Positions 43,814 through 54,712 of a DNA stretch of 64,000 nucleotides are shown here, one piece after another. Under the pieces are notes generated by a model. That model ran no database searches, was not told where the DNA came from, and worked only from the letters and a program-made list of their open reading frames with translations. Numbering within the stretch: the first letter of the stretch is position 1; each line of letters starts with the position of its first letter. The position numbers were made by a program, and so were the translations under genes. Source of the stretch: Vibrio sp. AND4 (lineage in GTDB: Bacteria; Pseudomonadota; Gammaproteobacteria; Enterobacterales; Vibrionaceae); the NCBI RefSeq assembly GCF_000171815.1, contig NZ_ABGR01000012.1, positions 1 through 64,000 on the forward strand, written 5' to 3'.

Positions 43814-43836
43814 AAGTTGTATCTCAAATGTATCTT
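43814..43836. promoter_or_regulatory. NsrR-like operator 2
   Basis: The half-sites AAGTTGTATCT and AAATGTATCTT around one base give four mismatches to the NsrR consensus; the right half matches at 10 of 11. It starts 3 bp after operator 1. Confidence 0.65.
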
Positions 43837-43883
43837 TTAATCAAGAAAAGATTTACAATTTTGCGATTAGAGAGGATAGCAAC

Positions 43884-44309
43884 ATGCAGTTAACCAGCTT
43901 TACCGACTACGCGCTCAGAACCTTAATCTACTTGGCATCACTGCCAAAAGATGAGTTGACAAATATTACTGAAGTGACTGATTTATTTGGTGTATCACGC
44001 AACCACATGGTGAAAGTGATCAACCGCCTTGGGCAGCTTGGTTATGTACATACCGTACGTGGCAAAAACGGCGGGATTCGTTTATTGAAGGCGCCGCAAG
44101 AAATTACAGTCGGTGGTGTCGTGCGTGATTTGGAGCCACTCGATTTGGTGAATTGTTCTGTGGAGTTTTGTCACATCACGCCAGCCTGCCGTCTAAAAGA
44201 GAAGTTAGCGCAAGCGAAAATGGCCTTTATGGCTGAATTAGATGGTTGCACGATTGAAGAACTATTGCGTGATAATTCAGAGTTGCTGATATTACTCACT
44301 CGTCCTTAG
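43884..44309 (+). CDS. nsrR: NO-sensing Rrf2-family repressor NsrR
   Basis: A 141-aa regulator with an N-terminal winged helix ([23 protein letters not shown]) and the three-Cys iron-sulfur motif in [15 protein letters not shown] damage to the cluster relieves repression of hmp. Start: GAGAGGATAGCAAC precedes the ATG. In E. coli it also precedes rnr, as here. Confidence 0.96.
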   Translation: MQLTSFTDYALRTLIYLASLPKDELTNITEVTDLFGVSRNHMVKVINRLGQLGYVHTVRGKNGGIRLLKAPQEITVGGVVRDLEPLDLVNCSVEFCHITPACRLKEKLAQAKMAFMAELDGCTIEELLRDNSELLILLTRP

Positions 44310-44426
44310 TCTTATCAACGCTGCATCAATTCGTTTTACTGACTCTCTTTTTAAAGCTATTTCTGTAGCTTATTGAGAGACTCAGATATACTAGCTCTAT
44401 ACCTTCCTTGCTAGATAGGCGTGCCT

Positions 44427-46919
44427 ATGTCAGACCATATTTCAAACGATCCTTTCGCCGATCGTGAATCCAAAAATTACGAAAATCCAATCCCGAGTAG
44501 AGAGTTCATTCTTGAGTTTCTAAAAAAAGCAGGTGCTCCAATGAATCGCAATGATTTGTTTGAAGCACTGAAGCTGGAAGGTGAAGAACATTACGAGGGG
44601 TTGCGTCGCCGACTGCGTGCGATGGAGCGCGATGGTCAGCTCGTGTTTACGCGCCGTCAGTGCTACGCGTTACCAGAAAAACTCGAGATGGTGAAAGGTT
44701 ATGTAATTGGTCATAAAGATGGCCATGGCTGGGTTCGTCCAGAAGGCAGTGTAGGCAAGGATAATGACATTGTATTGCCACATCACCAGATGAAGCACAT
44801 CATCCACGGTGACTTCGTCTTGGTACAACCAACCGACAACAGCAAACGTGGTCGTCGTGAAGGGCGTCTTGTGCGCGTTTTAGAGGAGCGTAATACGCAG
44901 ATCGTAGGGCGTTTCTTCCTTGAATATGGCTACTCATATGTTGTACCTGATGACTCGCGCATTAGCCAAGACATTCTGATCCCCAATGAGCATAAAGCGG
45001 GTGCCCGAATGGGTAACGTGGTGGTGATTGAGGTTACTGACCGTGGTTCTCGCTCACGGGGCATGATGGGGAAAGTGGTTGAAGTACTTGGTGAAAATAT
45101 GGCGCCAGGTATGGAGACGCAAGTTGCCATTCGTACCCACCAGATCCCACACGACTGGCCGGAAGCGGTTGATAAGCAGATCGAAAACCTGAGCGAAGAA
45201 GTGCCCGAAGAGGCGAAAGTGGGCCGTATAGACCTACGCGACCTGCCCCTAGTAACCATAGATGGTGAGGACGCTCGAGACTTCGATGACGCCGTTTTCT
45301 GTGAGAAGAAGAAAGGGGGAGGTTGGCGTCTATGGGTCGCCATCGCTGACGTCAGTTACTACGTACGCACGGACTCTGCGCTTGATAAAGAAGCCATCAA
45401 TCGAGGTAACTCGGTGTACTTCCCATCGCAAGTGGTACCAATGTTGCCTGAAGTGTTGTCAAACGGCTTGTGTTCGCTTAACCCGCAAGTTGATCGCTTG
45501 TGTATGGTGTGTGAGATGACTGTCTCAGAAACGGGTAAGCTATCAGGTTACAAGCATTATGAAGCGGTGATGAACTCGCATGCTCGTCTGACTTACAACA
45601 AGGTGGGTGCGATACTTGAAGGAGATGAAGAACTGCGTATGCGTTATCACACGCACGTCCCGCATCTCGAAGAACTGCACGCGATGTACAAAGTGCTAAA
45701 AAATGCACGTGATAACCGTGGTGCGATCGAGTTCGAAACGGTTGAAACCAAGTTTATTTTCAATGCTGATCGTAAGATTGAAAGCATTGAACCTGTGATT
45801 CGTAATGACGCGCACAAGATCATCGAAGAATGTATGATCTTGGCTAACGTTGCTTCTGCGTCTTACGTTGAAAAAGCGAAAGAACCAGCATTGTATCGTG
45901 TTCATGACTCTCCGGGTGAACTTCGCCTACAAGGTTTCCGAGACTTCTTAAGTGAGTTAGGCCTTGATTTAAAAGGTGGCTTGGAGCCATCACCAACCGA
46001 CTATGCGGATTTAGTTAAGCAAATCGCTGGGCGTCAGGACAAAGAGCTGATCCAGACCATGCTGCTTCGCTCTATGAAACAGGCGGTATACAACGCAGAT
46101 AACGCCGGTCACTTTGGTCTAGCACTAAAACGCTACGCGCATTTCACGTCGCCAATCCGTCGCTACCCTGATTTACTGTTACACCGCGCAATCAAATACC
46201 TGATTGCGAAAGAAGCAGGCCGCAACCAAGACCGATGGACGCCAACGGGTGGTTACCACTATTCGTTTGATGACATGGACTTCTACGGCGAGCAATGTTC
46301 AATGACAGAGCGTCGTGCAGATGACGCGACCCGAGATGTCTCTGATTGGTTGAAGTGTGAATACATGCAAGACCATGTTGGTGATGCGCTTGATGGTGTC
46401 ATTGCGAATGTTACTAGCTTTGGTTTCTTCGTTCGTTTGACTGAACTGCACATTGATGGTTTGGTGCACATTTCAACGCTGGCGAACGACTATTACCAGT
46501 TTGATCCTATTGGTCAAAGACTTATTGGTGAAAGCTTCGGTAACATCTATCGCTTGGGCGATGCGGTGAAAGTAAAAGTGCTGGCGGTTAACTTAAATGA
46601 TAAGCAAATTGACTTTGAATTAATCGAAACAAGCCGTAAGCTACGCGGCGAAGGTAAGACGGCGAAGAAACGCGTAGCGGATGCCAAGCGCAAAGCGAAA
46701 GAGAAAAAACGTGCGGCAACCAAAGGCGCTACTCGCGCGATACCAGCGATTGAGCCAACCAAGCGACCAGAACCTGCAGAAGCAGAGAAAACTGGTAAAA
46801 ATGGCGCAAAACGCGGCAAGACTGAAGGCGCTAAAAAGCCTAAAGTGAAAAAAGAACGCAAGAAAAAGCCACACAGTAAGCCGAAGAAGACCAAGCGTAC
46901 CAAGAGCGACGCAGAGTAG
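44427..46919 (+). CDS. rnr: Ribonuclease R
   Basis: An 830-aa 3'-5' exoribonuclease of the RNB family that unwinds structured RNA. N-terminal HTH and cold-shock domains, RNB catalytic core with [10 protein letters not shown] (active-site Asp residues), an S1 domain ([15 protein letters not shown]) and a Lys-rich tail of about 90 residues that binds RNA. The ATG at 44427 is preferred to a GTG two codons upstream. Likely operon with rlmB, 76 bp downstream. Confidence 0.97.
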   Translation: MSDHISNDPFADRESKNYENPIPSREFILEFLKKAGAPMNRNDLFEALKLEGEEHYEGLRRRLRAMERDGQLVFTRRQCYALPEKLEMVKGYVIGHKDGHGWVRPEGSVGKDNDIVLPHHQMKHIIHGDFVLVQPTDNSKRGRREGRLVRVLEERNTQIVGRFFLEYGYSYVVPDDSRISQDILIPNEHKAGARMGNVVVIEVTDRGSRSRGMMGKVVEVLGENMAPGMETQVAIRTHQIPHDWPEAVDKQIENLSEEVPEEAKVGRIDLRDLPLVTIDGEDARDFDDAVFCEKKKGGGWRLWVAIADVSYYVRTDSALDKEAINRGNSVYFPSQVVPMLPEVLSNGLCSLNPQVDRLCMVCEMTVSETGKLSGYKHYEAVMNSHARLTYNKVGAILEGDEELRMRYHTHVPHLEELHAMYKVLKNARDNRGAIEFETVETKFIFNADRKIESIEPVIRNDAHKIIEECMILANVASASYVEKAKEPALYRVHDSPGELRLQGFRDFLSELGLDLKGGLEPSPTDYADLVKQIAGRQDKELIQTMLLRSMKQAVYNADNAGHFGLALKRYAHFTSPIRRYPDLLLHRAIKYLIAKEAGRNQDRWTPTGGYHYSFDDMDFYGEQCSMTERRADDATRDVSDWLKCEYMQDHVGDALDGVIANVTSFGFFVRLTELHIDGLVHISTLANDYYQFDPIGQRLIGESFGNIYRLGDAVKVKVLAVNLNDKQIDFELIETSRKLRGEGKTAKKRVADAKRKAKEKKRAATKGATRAIPAIEPTKRPEPAEAEKTGKNGAKRGKTEGAKKPKVKKERKKKPHSKPKKTKRTKSDAE

Positions 46920-46995
46920 GCTGAATCGCCAGTCTAGCTTGGATTTAAAGGGGTAGATTGGCGCAGGCAATATGACCAGAACAACAGGTTAAACA

Positions 46996-47739
46996 ATGAG
47001 TAACGAATTTATCTACGGCATTCACGCAGTGAAGGCGGTATTGGAACGCGAACCAGAGCGTTTTATTGAAGCGTACGTGCTAAAAGGACGTCAAGACGAT
47101 CGCCTAATGCCAATCCTGAATGATCTTCAGGTTTGTGGCGTGTCTATCCAACAAATGACTCGTAAAACGCTAGACGACAAAGCACACGGTGCTAACCATC
47201 AAGGCATCATTGCTCGTGTTAAAGCTGCGAAACAGCTCAATGAAAATGACATCGATGGCATCCTAGCGCAGCATGATGCACCACTGCTACTTGTATTAGA
47301 TGGTGTGACGGATCCGCACAACTTGGGTGCTTGCCTGCGTAATGCAGACGCAGCTGGCGCAGCGGCGATCATCGTACCGAAAGATCGTTCAGCACCGATG
47401 AACGCCACCGTAAGCAAAGTCGCTTGCGGTGCAGCCGAAGTCGTGCCATTGATCCGAGTGACTAACTTGGCTCGTACTATGCGCACACTGCAAGAGCAAG
47501 GTATTTGGTTTGTTGGGACAGCGGGCGAAGCAACGCATGATATCTATCAAGCGAAGCTGACAGGTCCTCTTGCTATCGTGATGGGGGCTGAAGGTGGCGG
47601 TATGCGCCGTCTGACTCGCGAAACCTGTGACGATTTGATTAAGATCCCAATGGCTGGTAGCGTTTCAAGCCTGAACGTATCTGTGGCATCTGGCATCTGT
47701 TTGTTTGAAGCGGTTCGTCAGCGTATTGCTGCAAAGTAG
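46996..47739 (+). CDS. rlmB: 23S rRNA (guanosine-2'-O-)-methyltransferase RlmB
   Basis: A 247-aa SPOUT enzyme that methylates G2251. N-terminal substrate-binding domain, then the SpoU motifs [32 protein letters not shown] and [13 protein letters not shown]. The order nsrR-rnr-rlmB is as in E. coli. Confidence 0.97.
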   Translation: MSNEFIYGIHAVKAVLEREPERFIEAYVLKGRQDDRLMPILNDLQVCGVSIQQMTRKTLDDKAHGANHQGIIARVKAAKQLNENDIDGILAQHDAPLLLVLDGVTDPHNLGACLRNADAAGAAAIIVPKDRSAPMNATVSKVACGAAEVVPLIRVTNLARTMRTLQEQGIWFVGTAGEATHDIYQAKLTGPLAIVMGAEGGGMRRLTRETCDDLIKIPMAGSVSSLNVSVASGICLFEAVRQRIAAK

Positions 47740-47782
47740 CGGCTAAACAAACTGTTACTGCTAAATCAGACAGAATGATAAA

Positions 47783-47813
47783 ACAAAGGATGGGGGGCCA
47801 TCCTTTGTCGTTT
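47783..47813 (+). terminator. Likely terminator after rlmB
   Basis: ACAAAGGATGG and CCATCCTTTGT pair around a short G-rich loop; the following CGTTTTC is only moderately T-rich. Confidence 0.65.
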
Positions 47814-47849
47814 TCACCGATTTATAAATAAAAAACCTTCAGAGAAGTT

Positions 47850-48536
47850 ATGACTCAACAAGACATTAAATTCATCGCCTTCGATCTTGATGGTACCCTT
47901 CTTGATAGCGTGCCTGATCTGGCGGTAGCGGCCGACCAAGCAGCGCAAGCGCTTGGCTTTCCATCGGTTTCAGAAGAGCAAGTTCGTGATTACGTGGGTA
48001 ATGGCGCCGACGTATTGATCGGTCGTGCATTGAGCCAAAGCCTCACCATCAATCCAGAGTTAAGTGAAGAACTGCGCGCTAAAGCGCGTGTACTGTTTGA
48101 TGACTACTACGAGCAAAGCGGTCACAAGTTAAGCCACCTTTACCCCGAGGTAAAGGAGACGCTTGAAGAACTACACAAAACAGGCTTTGTGATGGCGTTG
48201 GTCACCAATAAGCCCTCAAAGTTTGTACCTGAGGTTCTGGAAAAGCACGACATCGCAAAATACTTTGTTGATGTGCTAGGCGGTGACGCGTTCCCAGAGA
48301 AAAAACCTAACCCAATTGCACTGAACTGGTTGATGGAGAAACACCAAATCCAACCCAGTGAAATGCTGATGGTTGGCGACTCGAAAAACGATATTCTCGC
48401 GGCGAAAAATGCCGGTTGTGCCTCATTTGGCCTGACTTATGGTTATAACCATGGTGAACCAATCGCAGCATCCAATCCGGATTTTGTGGCAGACAGTTTG
48501 GCTGAATTATTGGAAGTGGTAGCGGTTTCGGCATAA
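47850..48536 (+). CDS. gph: Phosphoglycolate phosphatase
   Basis: A 228-aa HAD-superfamily phosphatase for 2-phosphoglycolate made during DNA repair. Motif I FDLDGTLLDSVPDL, motif II ALVTNKPS and motif III/IV region MVGDSKNDILAAKNAG are present. In E. coli gph sits in dam-rpe-gph-trpS; here gph-trpS follow rlmB instead. Confidence 0.96.
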   Translation: MTQQDIKFIAFDLDGTLLDSVPDLAVAADQAAQALGFPSVSEEQVRDYVGNGADVLIGRALSQSLTINPELSEELRAKARVLFDDYYEQSGHKLSHLYPEVKETLEELHKTGFVMALVTNKPSKFVPEVLEKHDIAKYFVDVLGGDAFPEKKPNPIALNWLMEKHQIQPSEMLMVGDSKNDILAAKNAGCASFGLTYGYNHGEPIAASNPDFVADSLAELLEVVAVSA

Positions 48537-48583
48537 CGGCGGTAAAAGAGCTTCCAAAATACTCGCTAATGAGTACACTGAGT

Positions 48584-48617
48584 AAACCGTGCACATATCG
48601 CAGCACGGTTTTTTCAT
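48584..48617 (+). terminator. Terminator between gph and trpS
   Basis: AAACCGTGC (48584-48592) with GCACGGTTT (48603-48611) and a T run. It lies 35 bp before trpS, so trpS may depend on readthrough or its own promoter. Confidence 0.85.
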
Positions 48618-48651
48618 TTAATTAGATTAAGAAGTCAAAGGAATCATTCTA

Positions 48652-49689
48652 ATGAGCAAGCCCATTGTATTGAGTGGTGTTCAACCTTCAGGTGAACTAA
48701 GTATCGGTAACTACTTGGGTGCTCTACGTCAATGGCAGCAGATGCAAGACGATTATGATTGCCAATACTGTGTGGTAGACCTTCATGCAATTACGGTTCG
48801 TCAGGACCCAAAAGCGCTGCATGAAGCGACTCTAGACGCATTGGCGATCTGTCTGGCAGTTGGTGTTGACCCGAAGAAGAGCACGCTATTTGTTCAGTCG
48901 CACGTACCAGAGCATGCTCAACTTGGTTGGCTTCTTAACTGTTACACTCAGATGGGTGAATTGGGTCGTATGACGCAGTTTAAAGACAAATCTGCACGTT
49001 ACTCAAACGACAGTTCAAGCCAGTTTGGTGATGTAAACGTTGGTCTGTTTGACTACCCAGTACTGATGGCAGCAGACATCCTGCTTTACGGTGCACATCA
49101 AGTGCCAGTAGGTAGCGATCAGAAGCAACACCTAGAGCTAGCGCGTGATATTGCTCACCGCTTTAACAATATTTACTCGCCAGAGCAGCCGATTTTCCAA
49201 GTACCAGAGCCTTACATTCCGACGGTAAACGCGCGCGTAATGAGCCTTCAAGATGCAACCAAGAAGATGTCTAAATCTGATGATAACCGCAAGAACGTCA
49301 TCACGCTGTTGGAAGAGCCTAGTTCGATCATTAAGAAGATCAACAAAGCACAAACTGACACAGAAACGCCACCACGTATCGCGCACGACTGGGAAAGCAA
49401 AGCTGGTATCTCTAATCTGATGGGACTTTACTCTGCGGCGACAGGCATGAGCTTTGAAGAGATTGAAGCGAAGTACCAAGGTGTGGAAATGTACGGCCCA
49501 TTCAAGAAAGACGTAGGGGAAGCCTTGGTTGCTATGCTTGAGCCTATTCAAACAGAATACCACCGCATTCGTGCTGATCGTGTGTACATGAATGAAGTGA
49601 TGAAGCAAGGTGCCGAGAAAGCATCGGCGCGTGCGGCTCAAACGTTGAAAAAAGCGTACGAAGCTGTAGGTTTTGTCGCTCGCCCATAG
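48652..49689 (+). CDS. trpS: Tryptophan-tRNA ligase
   Basis: A 345-aa class I synthetase. The HIGH-like region is [10 protein letters not shown] and the KMSKS loop is [10 protein letters not shown] little longer than E. coli TrpS (334 aa). An AAAGGAAT ribosome-binding site precedes the ATG. It ends at a bidirectional terminator. Confidence 0.97.
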   Translation: MSKPIVLSGVQPSGELSIGNYLGALRQWQQMQDDYDCQYCVVDLHAITVRQDPKALHEATLDALAICLAVGVDPKKSTLFVQSHVPEHAQLGWLLNCYTQMGELGRMTQFKDKSARYSNDSSSQFGDVNVGLFDYPVLMAADILLYGAHQVPVGSDQKQHLELARDIAHRFNNIYSPEQPIFQVPEPYIPTVNARVMSLQDATKKMSKSDDNRKNVITLLEEPSSIIKKINKAQTDTETPPRIAHDWESKAGISNLMGLYSAATGMSFEEIEAKYQGVEMYGPFKKDVGEALVAMLEPIQTEYHRIRADRVYMNEVMKQGAEKASARAAQTLKKAYEAVGFVARP

Positions 49690-49704
49690 GTAAAATTCGA
49701 ATAC

Positions 49705-49733
49705 AAAAAAGCTCCACCATTGGTGGAGCTTTA
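49705..49733. terminator. Bidirectional terminator after trpS
   Basis: AAAAAAGCTCCACCA and TGGTGGAGCTTTA form a near perfect palindrome between convergent genes. Confidence 0.9.
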
Positions 49734-49739
49734 TTATGC

Positions 49740-50135
49740 TTATTTTCTGGAGGAGGCTTCTTCCTCACAACGTGCCATGTTGTAGTACTCGGCACGTCCT
49801 CCTCGTCCTGCAAACCATGTCTTTACCACAAAACCGCGCTTCGTGAAGTCACGCAACTCCTCGCATGCGATTTGATAGCTTGATTCGGCAATCACAACGG
49901 GCTTCCAAGTGTAAGTCGAGAATCGCGGCAACTGAGCGGTGAAAGTAATCATCCCCTCATCACTAACATCAAACTGTTTATATTGGTTAAGCTCGGCTTT
50001 GGCTTCCTCAATGAAATGTTGAGTTGTATTCGGCTGCAGTGGTTTGCTTGTCTTGAGTTTATCCTGAATGGACTGGCATCCCACCATCAGTATTGAAGTC
50101 GAAAGAGCTAGCGCAATCTGTGGAAGTTTTCTCAT
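49740..50135 (-). CDS. Putative lipoprotein of unknown function
   Basis: A 131-aa protein with a lipoprotein signal: LMVGC places the lipidated Cys at residue 20, followed by Gln, which suggests outer-membrane sorting. The mature part is mixed charged and has an aromatic-rich C-terminal half with two Cys. I do not recognise the family. It is convergent with trpS and divergent from xds. Confidence 0.75.
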   Translation of the reverse strand: MRKLPQIALALSTSILMVGCQSIQDKLKTSKPLQPNTTQHFIEEAKAELNQYKQFDVSDEGMITFTAQLPRFSTYTWKPVVIAESSYQIACEELRDFTKRGFVVKTWFAGRGGRAEYYNMARCEEEASSRK

Positions 50136-50649
50136 TTTTTTATCCTAGTCATAGTTATTGGAGACCTTGTCATCTGTCTCTCGCGGTCGTTATAACGAGT
50201 GTTTATGGTTTTGGCTAGTTTTGTGTGATTCTGGTGATATTTGATTTATAAAACTTTGAACTAGGAAGGCATAAATAATCAGTCAGCTTATTTGATAGTA
50301 ACGCTTTAGAAGGAAGGATATTGCTGAATTAGTATTATCTAATTCTTACTTTGTATTGCTAAAATAAATTGAATTCGAATTTAATACTCATCAACTTGCC
50401 TAACATATTGAGTGATATAAAACCGAGCAACAAGTCTTGTTATTGATATCTTTATTGTTAGTTGCTGTTTTTATTACAAAAGGTGTTTAAATGGACAGTC
50501 CTGGCATAAATTTGCATATTCAAATGTGATATGTTTCACGGCTTTTGCTGGTATTTCTTATTTATTTCAAGAATGAACCCGATAGTAGGCACAAATGGTG
50601 GGCTCTACACTGGGCTTAGTTTGCATTTAAATAAATATCAGGTACGACA
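50136..50649. promoter_or_regulatory. Regulatory region upstream of xds
   Basis: 514 bp, very A/T-rich and without an ORF. It contains the promoters of the divergent lipoprotein and xds genes and one CRP-like site (50525-50540). No tRNA or repeat seen. Confidence 0.5.
50525..50540. promoter_or_regulatory. CRP-like site upstream of xds
   Basis: TGTGATATGTTTCACG matches TGTGA-N6-TCACA at nine of ten core positions and lies 110 bp before the xds start codon. Confidence 0.65.
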
Positions 50650-53577
50650 ATGGATATGTTAATCAAACCCTCTTTACTTGCATTAACGATTGCCAGCGCG
50701 CTTAGCGCTAGTGCTAACGCAGAAATTATTATCTCTCAATATGTAGAAGGTCGTTCTTACAACAAAGCGGTCGAAATCGCGAACACCGGCGATACGGCGG
50801 TAACGTTAACAGGCTACCAACTGGCGAAATCATCAAACGGTGGTGGCACTTGGGGCAGCAGCATAGATCTTAGTCAAGTGACGCTGCAAGCGAGCCAAGT
50901 GTATGTGCTAGCGCACGATGGTGCGAGTGATGCCATCAAAGCTGTCGCGGATATCACAGATAAAAGCGTAGCCAACTTTAATGGTGACGATCCGATCGCG
51001 CTGCTTAAAGACGGTGAAGTGCATGACGTTATCGGGGTGATGGGGGACGTCGATTTTGCTAAAGACACCACATTGGTTCGTAACAGTGATGCACTAACCC
51101 CTTCTGCTAGCTATGATGCATCGCAATGGACCGCGTTCGAGCAAGACAATATTGACGGTCTTGGTGAGTTAAATACGACTGAGCCGCCAGCACCATTTGC
51201 TTGTGAGCTCGATGGTCAGCAGCCTAACTTTACGACCATTCAAGCTATCCAAGGGGAAGGCGATACGTCTCCATTCATTGATGGCTATCCGTATATTACA
51301 GATGAAGATCACTTCGTAACAGGTGTCGTGACAGCTGTTACCACTGGCCTAACCAAAGGTTTCTACCTACAAGCACTAGAAAGTGACAACAACGACAAGA
51401 CTTCAGAAGGTTTGTTCATTCATACCGATGCGGCGGATATGGCGCTGAAAGCTGGTGACCTTGTCTGTGTGAAAGGTAAAGTTCAAGAGTACTACAGCAA
51501 TACAAGACTTGCCTCTGATGCGAATAGCTATGTGGTAACAGGCACTTCAGAAATCCCTCGTGTCACTGACCTTGTTATCAAAGAAGGTGAAACTTTGCGC
51601 GCTGCATTAGAGCGTCATGAGGGCATGCAAGTGGCATTGACGTCGGCAAGTGACTTATTTGTGACTCGCAATTTCTCCTACGACTATGATTCACGTCGTA
51701 ATAACATGATGCTGTCTCATCAAGCGCCACTGTTTAAGCCGACTCAATTGCATGCTGCAGAGAGCGAAGCTGCGGTAGAGATCGCTAAGGACAACGCAGC
51801 AAACCGCCTATACCTAGAATCCGATGATAAGGCACCAAACGGTCAAATCCCTTATTACCCAGACTTCGCAAAAGATACCGATCAAGATGGCTCTTCTGAA
51901 CAGCACATTCGCCTTGGTTCACGAGTAGAGGGGCTGCAAGGTGTTGTCGCATACAGTTTCAACGAATACCGCCTGATCGCAACGAACCATGTCGACAACA
52001 GCAACTTTGTCACCTCTGGTGAAGGCTTTGATGTGACTCGCCAAGACGCACCAGTGATCGCGGATTCCGATTTGCGTATCGCGAGTTTCAACGTTCTAAA
52101 CTACTTCACCTCAGTGGCTGACAGTGGCCATGAAAATCCAACTGGACAAAACCGTGGTGCAACTCATCTCGATGAGTTCCTGATCCAGCAAGCGAAAATC
52201 GTTGCGGCAATGAATAAGATGGACGCTGATATCATTGGTTTGATGGAAGTGGAAAACAACGGCTTTGGTGACACCAGTGCGGTGAAGAACTTGGTCGACG
52301 CATTGAATGCTGAGATCGATGAAGTAGAGGATCACTACACTTATGTTGAAATCGAAGATCAAGACAAATACCAAAACCAGTACCTTGGTAGCGATGCCAT
52401 TATGGTTGCAATTCTGTACCGTGCTGACGCTGTGACGCCAAAAGAAGCTGCAAAAGTGATTGCGACACCAGAGCAGCACATCGAAGAGAACACCATCACG
52501 CGTAATAATGGTGCAGAAGGCAATCCAGCTTACGACAAATACCAGCGTCATAGCTTGCTGCAAACTTTTACGGTGAAAGAAACAGGTAAAGATCTGTCTG
52601 TTGTCGTTAATCACTTCAAATCGAAAGGCTCTGAATGTATTGAAGAGTGGGTGGCAGGCGTCGAGGACTCAGAGCCTGCGGATCTGCAAGGCAACTGCAA
52701 TAACTTCCGCGTATCTGCTGCGAACGTTGTGGGTGACGCGCTGAAAAGTATTGAAGGTGACGTGCTGGTAGTGGGCGACCTGAACGCCTATGGCATGGAA
52801 GATCCTTTGCTTACACTCACCGACTACTCGAAAGAGAAATACGGCCGAGACATCTACACAGCAGCTTACACCAACGTTGATGGTGGTGAAATCCAAGTAG
52901 ACAAGAGCAAAATTGATAAAGGCTATGGTTACTATAACCTGAACACTTTGCTGCATGGCGCAGATACTTTTTCATACACTTACTCTGGTGAGCTAGGCAA
53001 TCTTGACCATGCACTGGCGAGTAACGGCTTGGCACAAAAAGTAGTGGCGATTGAAGATTGGCATATCAACTCACTAGAAAGTAACTTGTTTGAATACAGC
53101 AGTAAGTACACAGGTGACATGCCTAAGTATCAAGATGCGTTCTCGGCGTCTGACCACGATCCAGTGATCATTGCGATTGATTTCCCTGATACGGATATTG
53201 ACTTGCCAAGTTTGGGTGACAACCTAGAAGTTGAGGTTCGCCTACCACCTAATGCGATTGTTGGTGATATCGTTACCGTTAGCCTGCAAGAAGCACTACA
53301 AGCGGCGTCGTCTATGTCGGATGTTGAGGGTTATGAAGCGAGTGTGACCCTGACACAAGCGGATATTGAGGCGCGCAGTGTGAGTATTGAATTCGACAAG
53401 GTCCCAACGGAAGGCCAGTATGTCTTAGAAGAAAAAGTGACAGATTCGACGGGCAGCACCGTGAAGTTCAACGACTCTCGTGATGTTACGCTGGAACATC
53501 CTGATGTAGGTGCTTCATTTGGCTTTGGTGCGCTCCTTGCGATGTTAGGTCTGGGGGTATTCCGTCGTCGTCGCTAA
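50650..53577 (+). CDS. xds: Extracellular nuclease, ExeM/Xds-like, with GlyGly-CTERM-like tail
   Basis: A 975-aa secreted nuclease. Signal peptide about 1-24; lamin-tail domain (about 25-130, IISQYVEGRSYNKAVEIAN); an OB-like region (about 200-320); endonuclease/exonuclease/phosphatase domain (about 475-850) with MEVENN, VVVNHFKSKG, VVGDLNAYG and SASDHDPV holding catalytic residues. It ends in GASFGFGALLAMLGLGVF and RRRR, a variant of the GlyGly-CTERM tail processed by rhombosortase. V. cholerae Xds (VC2621), an extracellular exonuclease used for phosphate scavenging, is the likely orthologue; its neighbours pabA, argD and astA also match. Confidence 0.88.
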   Translation: MDMLIKPSLLALTIASALSASANAEIIISQYVEGRSYNKAVEIANTGDTAVTLTGYQLAKSSNGGGTWGSSIDLSQVTLQASQVYVLAHDGASDAIKAVADITDKSVANFNGDDPIALLKDGEVHDVIGVMGDVDFAKDTTLVRNSDALTPSASYDASQWTAFEQDNIDGLGELNTTEPPAPFACELDGQQPNFTTIQAIQGEGDTSPFIDGYPYITDEDHFVTGVVTAVTTGLTKGFYLQALESDNNDKTSEGLFIHTDAADMALKAGDLVCVKGKVQEYYSNTRLASDANSYVVTGTSEIPRVTDLVIKEGETLRAALERHEGMQVALTSASDLFVTRNFSYDYDSRRNNMMLSHQAPLFKPTQLHAAESEAAVEIAKDNAANRLYLESDDKAPNGQIPYYPDFAKDTDQDGSSEQHIRLGSRVEGLQGVVAYSFNEYRLIATNHVDNSNFVTSGEGFDVTRQDAPVIADSDLRIASFNVLNYFTSVADSGHENPTGQNRGATHLDEFLIQQAKIVAAMNKMDADIIGLMEVENNGFGDTSAVKNLVDALNAEIDEVEDHYTYVEIEDQDKYQNQYLGSDAIMVAILYRADAVTPKEAAKVIATPEQHIEENTITRNNGAEGNPAYDKYQRHSLLQTFTVKETGKDLSVVVNHFKSKGSECIEEWVAGVEDSEPADLQGNCNNFRVSAANVVGDALKSIEGDVLVVGDLNAYGMEDPLLTLTDYSKEKYGRDIYTAAYTNVDGGEIQVDKSKIDKGYGYYNLNTLLHGADTFSYTYSGELGNLDHALASNGLAQKVVAIEDWHINSLESNLFEYSSKYTGDMPKYQDAFSASDHDPVIIAIDFPDTDIDLPSLGDNLEVEVRLPPNAIVGDIVTVSLQEALQAASSMSDVEGYEASVTLTQADIEARSVSIEFDKVPTEGQYVLEEKVTDSTGSTVKFNDSRDVTLEHPDVGASFGFGALLAMLGLGVFRRRR

Positions 53578-53613
53578 GCGGTTTGCCTGACAAATTAGCC
53601 CCCAAATAGCTGT

Positions 53614-53647
53614 AAAGACCAAAGGCCAGCCTATGCTGGTCTTTTTA
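53614..53647 (+). terminator. Probable terminator after xds
   Basis: AAAGACC with GGTCTTT, with an inner CAGC/GCTG pairing, followed by TTATT. The stem has a bulge. Confidence 0.7.
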
Positions 53648-53763
53648 TTCAGCAAAAACTTGCCTTTCTTGCTTGGTATAGCAAAATACCGCCCTTGATT
53701 GTCACGAATGTGGCGATTTACTGCGTAAGCCTTGCCAAAACGGATTGGAGCTACTCACCCCTT

Positions 53764-54351
53764 ATGTTGTTGATCATCGATAATTACGACTCTTTTACCT
53801 ACAATCTATATCAATACTTTTGCGAGCTTGGTGCAGACGTAAAGGTGGTGCGTAACGATGAGATCGATATTCAAGGTATTGAAGCGCTTAACCCAACCCA
53901 CTTGGTGATCTCTCCCGGACCATGTACTCCAAATGAAGCGGGTATCTCTCTACAAGCCATTGGGTATTTTGCTGGTAAGTTACCAATCTTGGGAGTTTGC
54001 CTTGGTCATCAGGCGATTGCACAGGTGTTTGGCGGTCAAGTGGTACGTGCTAGGCAAGTAATGCACGGTAAGACATCACCGATTCGTCATAATGGTCGCA
54101 GTGTGTTTAAAAACCTCAACAACCCGCTTACGGTCACTCGTTATCACTCTCTCGTGGTGAAAAGCGACACGCTCCCTGATGTGTTTGAATTGACCGCTTG
54201 GACTGAACTGCCAGACGGAACCAAGGATGAGATCATGGGCTATCAGCATAAAACCCTGCCAATTGATGCGGTACAGTTTCATCCTGAGTCGATCAAAACA
54301 GAACAAGGCCATGCGTTACTTGCGAACTTTCTTGCCCGCAAAGCGATCTGA
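53764..54351 (+). CDS. pabA: Aminodeoxychorismate/anthranilate synthase glutamine amidotransferase
   Basis: A 195-aa class I amidotransferase that supplies ammonia to PabB for para-aminobenzoate (folate). The nucleophile region is [11 protein letters not shown] and the His/Glu pair is in [13 protein letters not shown]. It could serve anthranilate synthase as well; the length and lone location next to argD point to PabA. The start is the ATG preceding [13 protein letters not shown]; the upstream in-frame stretch is not conserved. Confidence 0.92.
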   Translation: MLLIIDNYDSFTYNLYQYFCELGADVKVVRNDEIDIQGIEALNPTHLVISPGPCTPNEAGISLQAIGYFAGKLPILGVCLGHQAIAQVFGGQVVRARQVMHGKTSPIRHNGRSVFKNLNNPLTVTRYHSLVVKSDTLPDVFELTAWTELPDGTKDEIMGYQHKTLPIDAVQFHPESIKTEQGHALLANFLARKAI

Positions 54352-54712
54352 TCCCGATCACTTTTCTTAACAATTTATTCATGTTTTTGTCCGGATATTG
54401 AGAATGCAAAACTATGCGTTCTACCTATTCAGTGGTTTCTATTCATTCCTCTTCTTGGTTTATAATCCCAGTAATACTAAGGTGTTATAAAAAATTGCTT
54501 CTCTATTTACGTTTTTTAGTGCATAAATAAGCACAAATAGTGATTGTGAGTGGTTTGATCGCAATACGAAAAGCATAAATCACTGTTGAAATGGTTAATT
54601 AAATGTAAATACAATGCCTATATAGCGTAAATATAAAACATTATTTGCTGGCAAAGAGTGCCGGCCTAACTCGCTTATCTGCTCGGCATGCGGTATCAAG
54701 AAGGAATGTGCA
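54352..54712. promoter_or_regulatory. Regulatory region upstream of argD/astC
   Basis: 361 bp, strongly A/T-rich with no ORF. TTGAAA near 54586 and TACAAT near 54610 could be a promoter with an 18-bp spacer. An ArgR-like sequence is listed separately. Confidence 0.45.
54520..54533. promoter_or_regulatory. Possible ArgR box
   Basis: TGCATAAATAAGCA matches 13 of 14 positions of the ARG-box core TGMATWWWWATKCA. ArgR boxes usually occur in pairs 3 bp apart; no second good box is visible, so confidence is low. Confidence 0.35.

Noticed and set aside
49138..49641. 167-aa minus-strand frame inside trpS
   Set aside because: Antisense shadow of trpS without its own signals.
52111..52614. 167-aa minus-strand frame inside xds
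   Set aside because: Antisense shadow of a well-supported nuclease domain.
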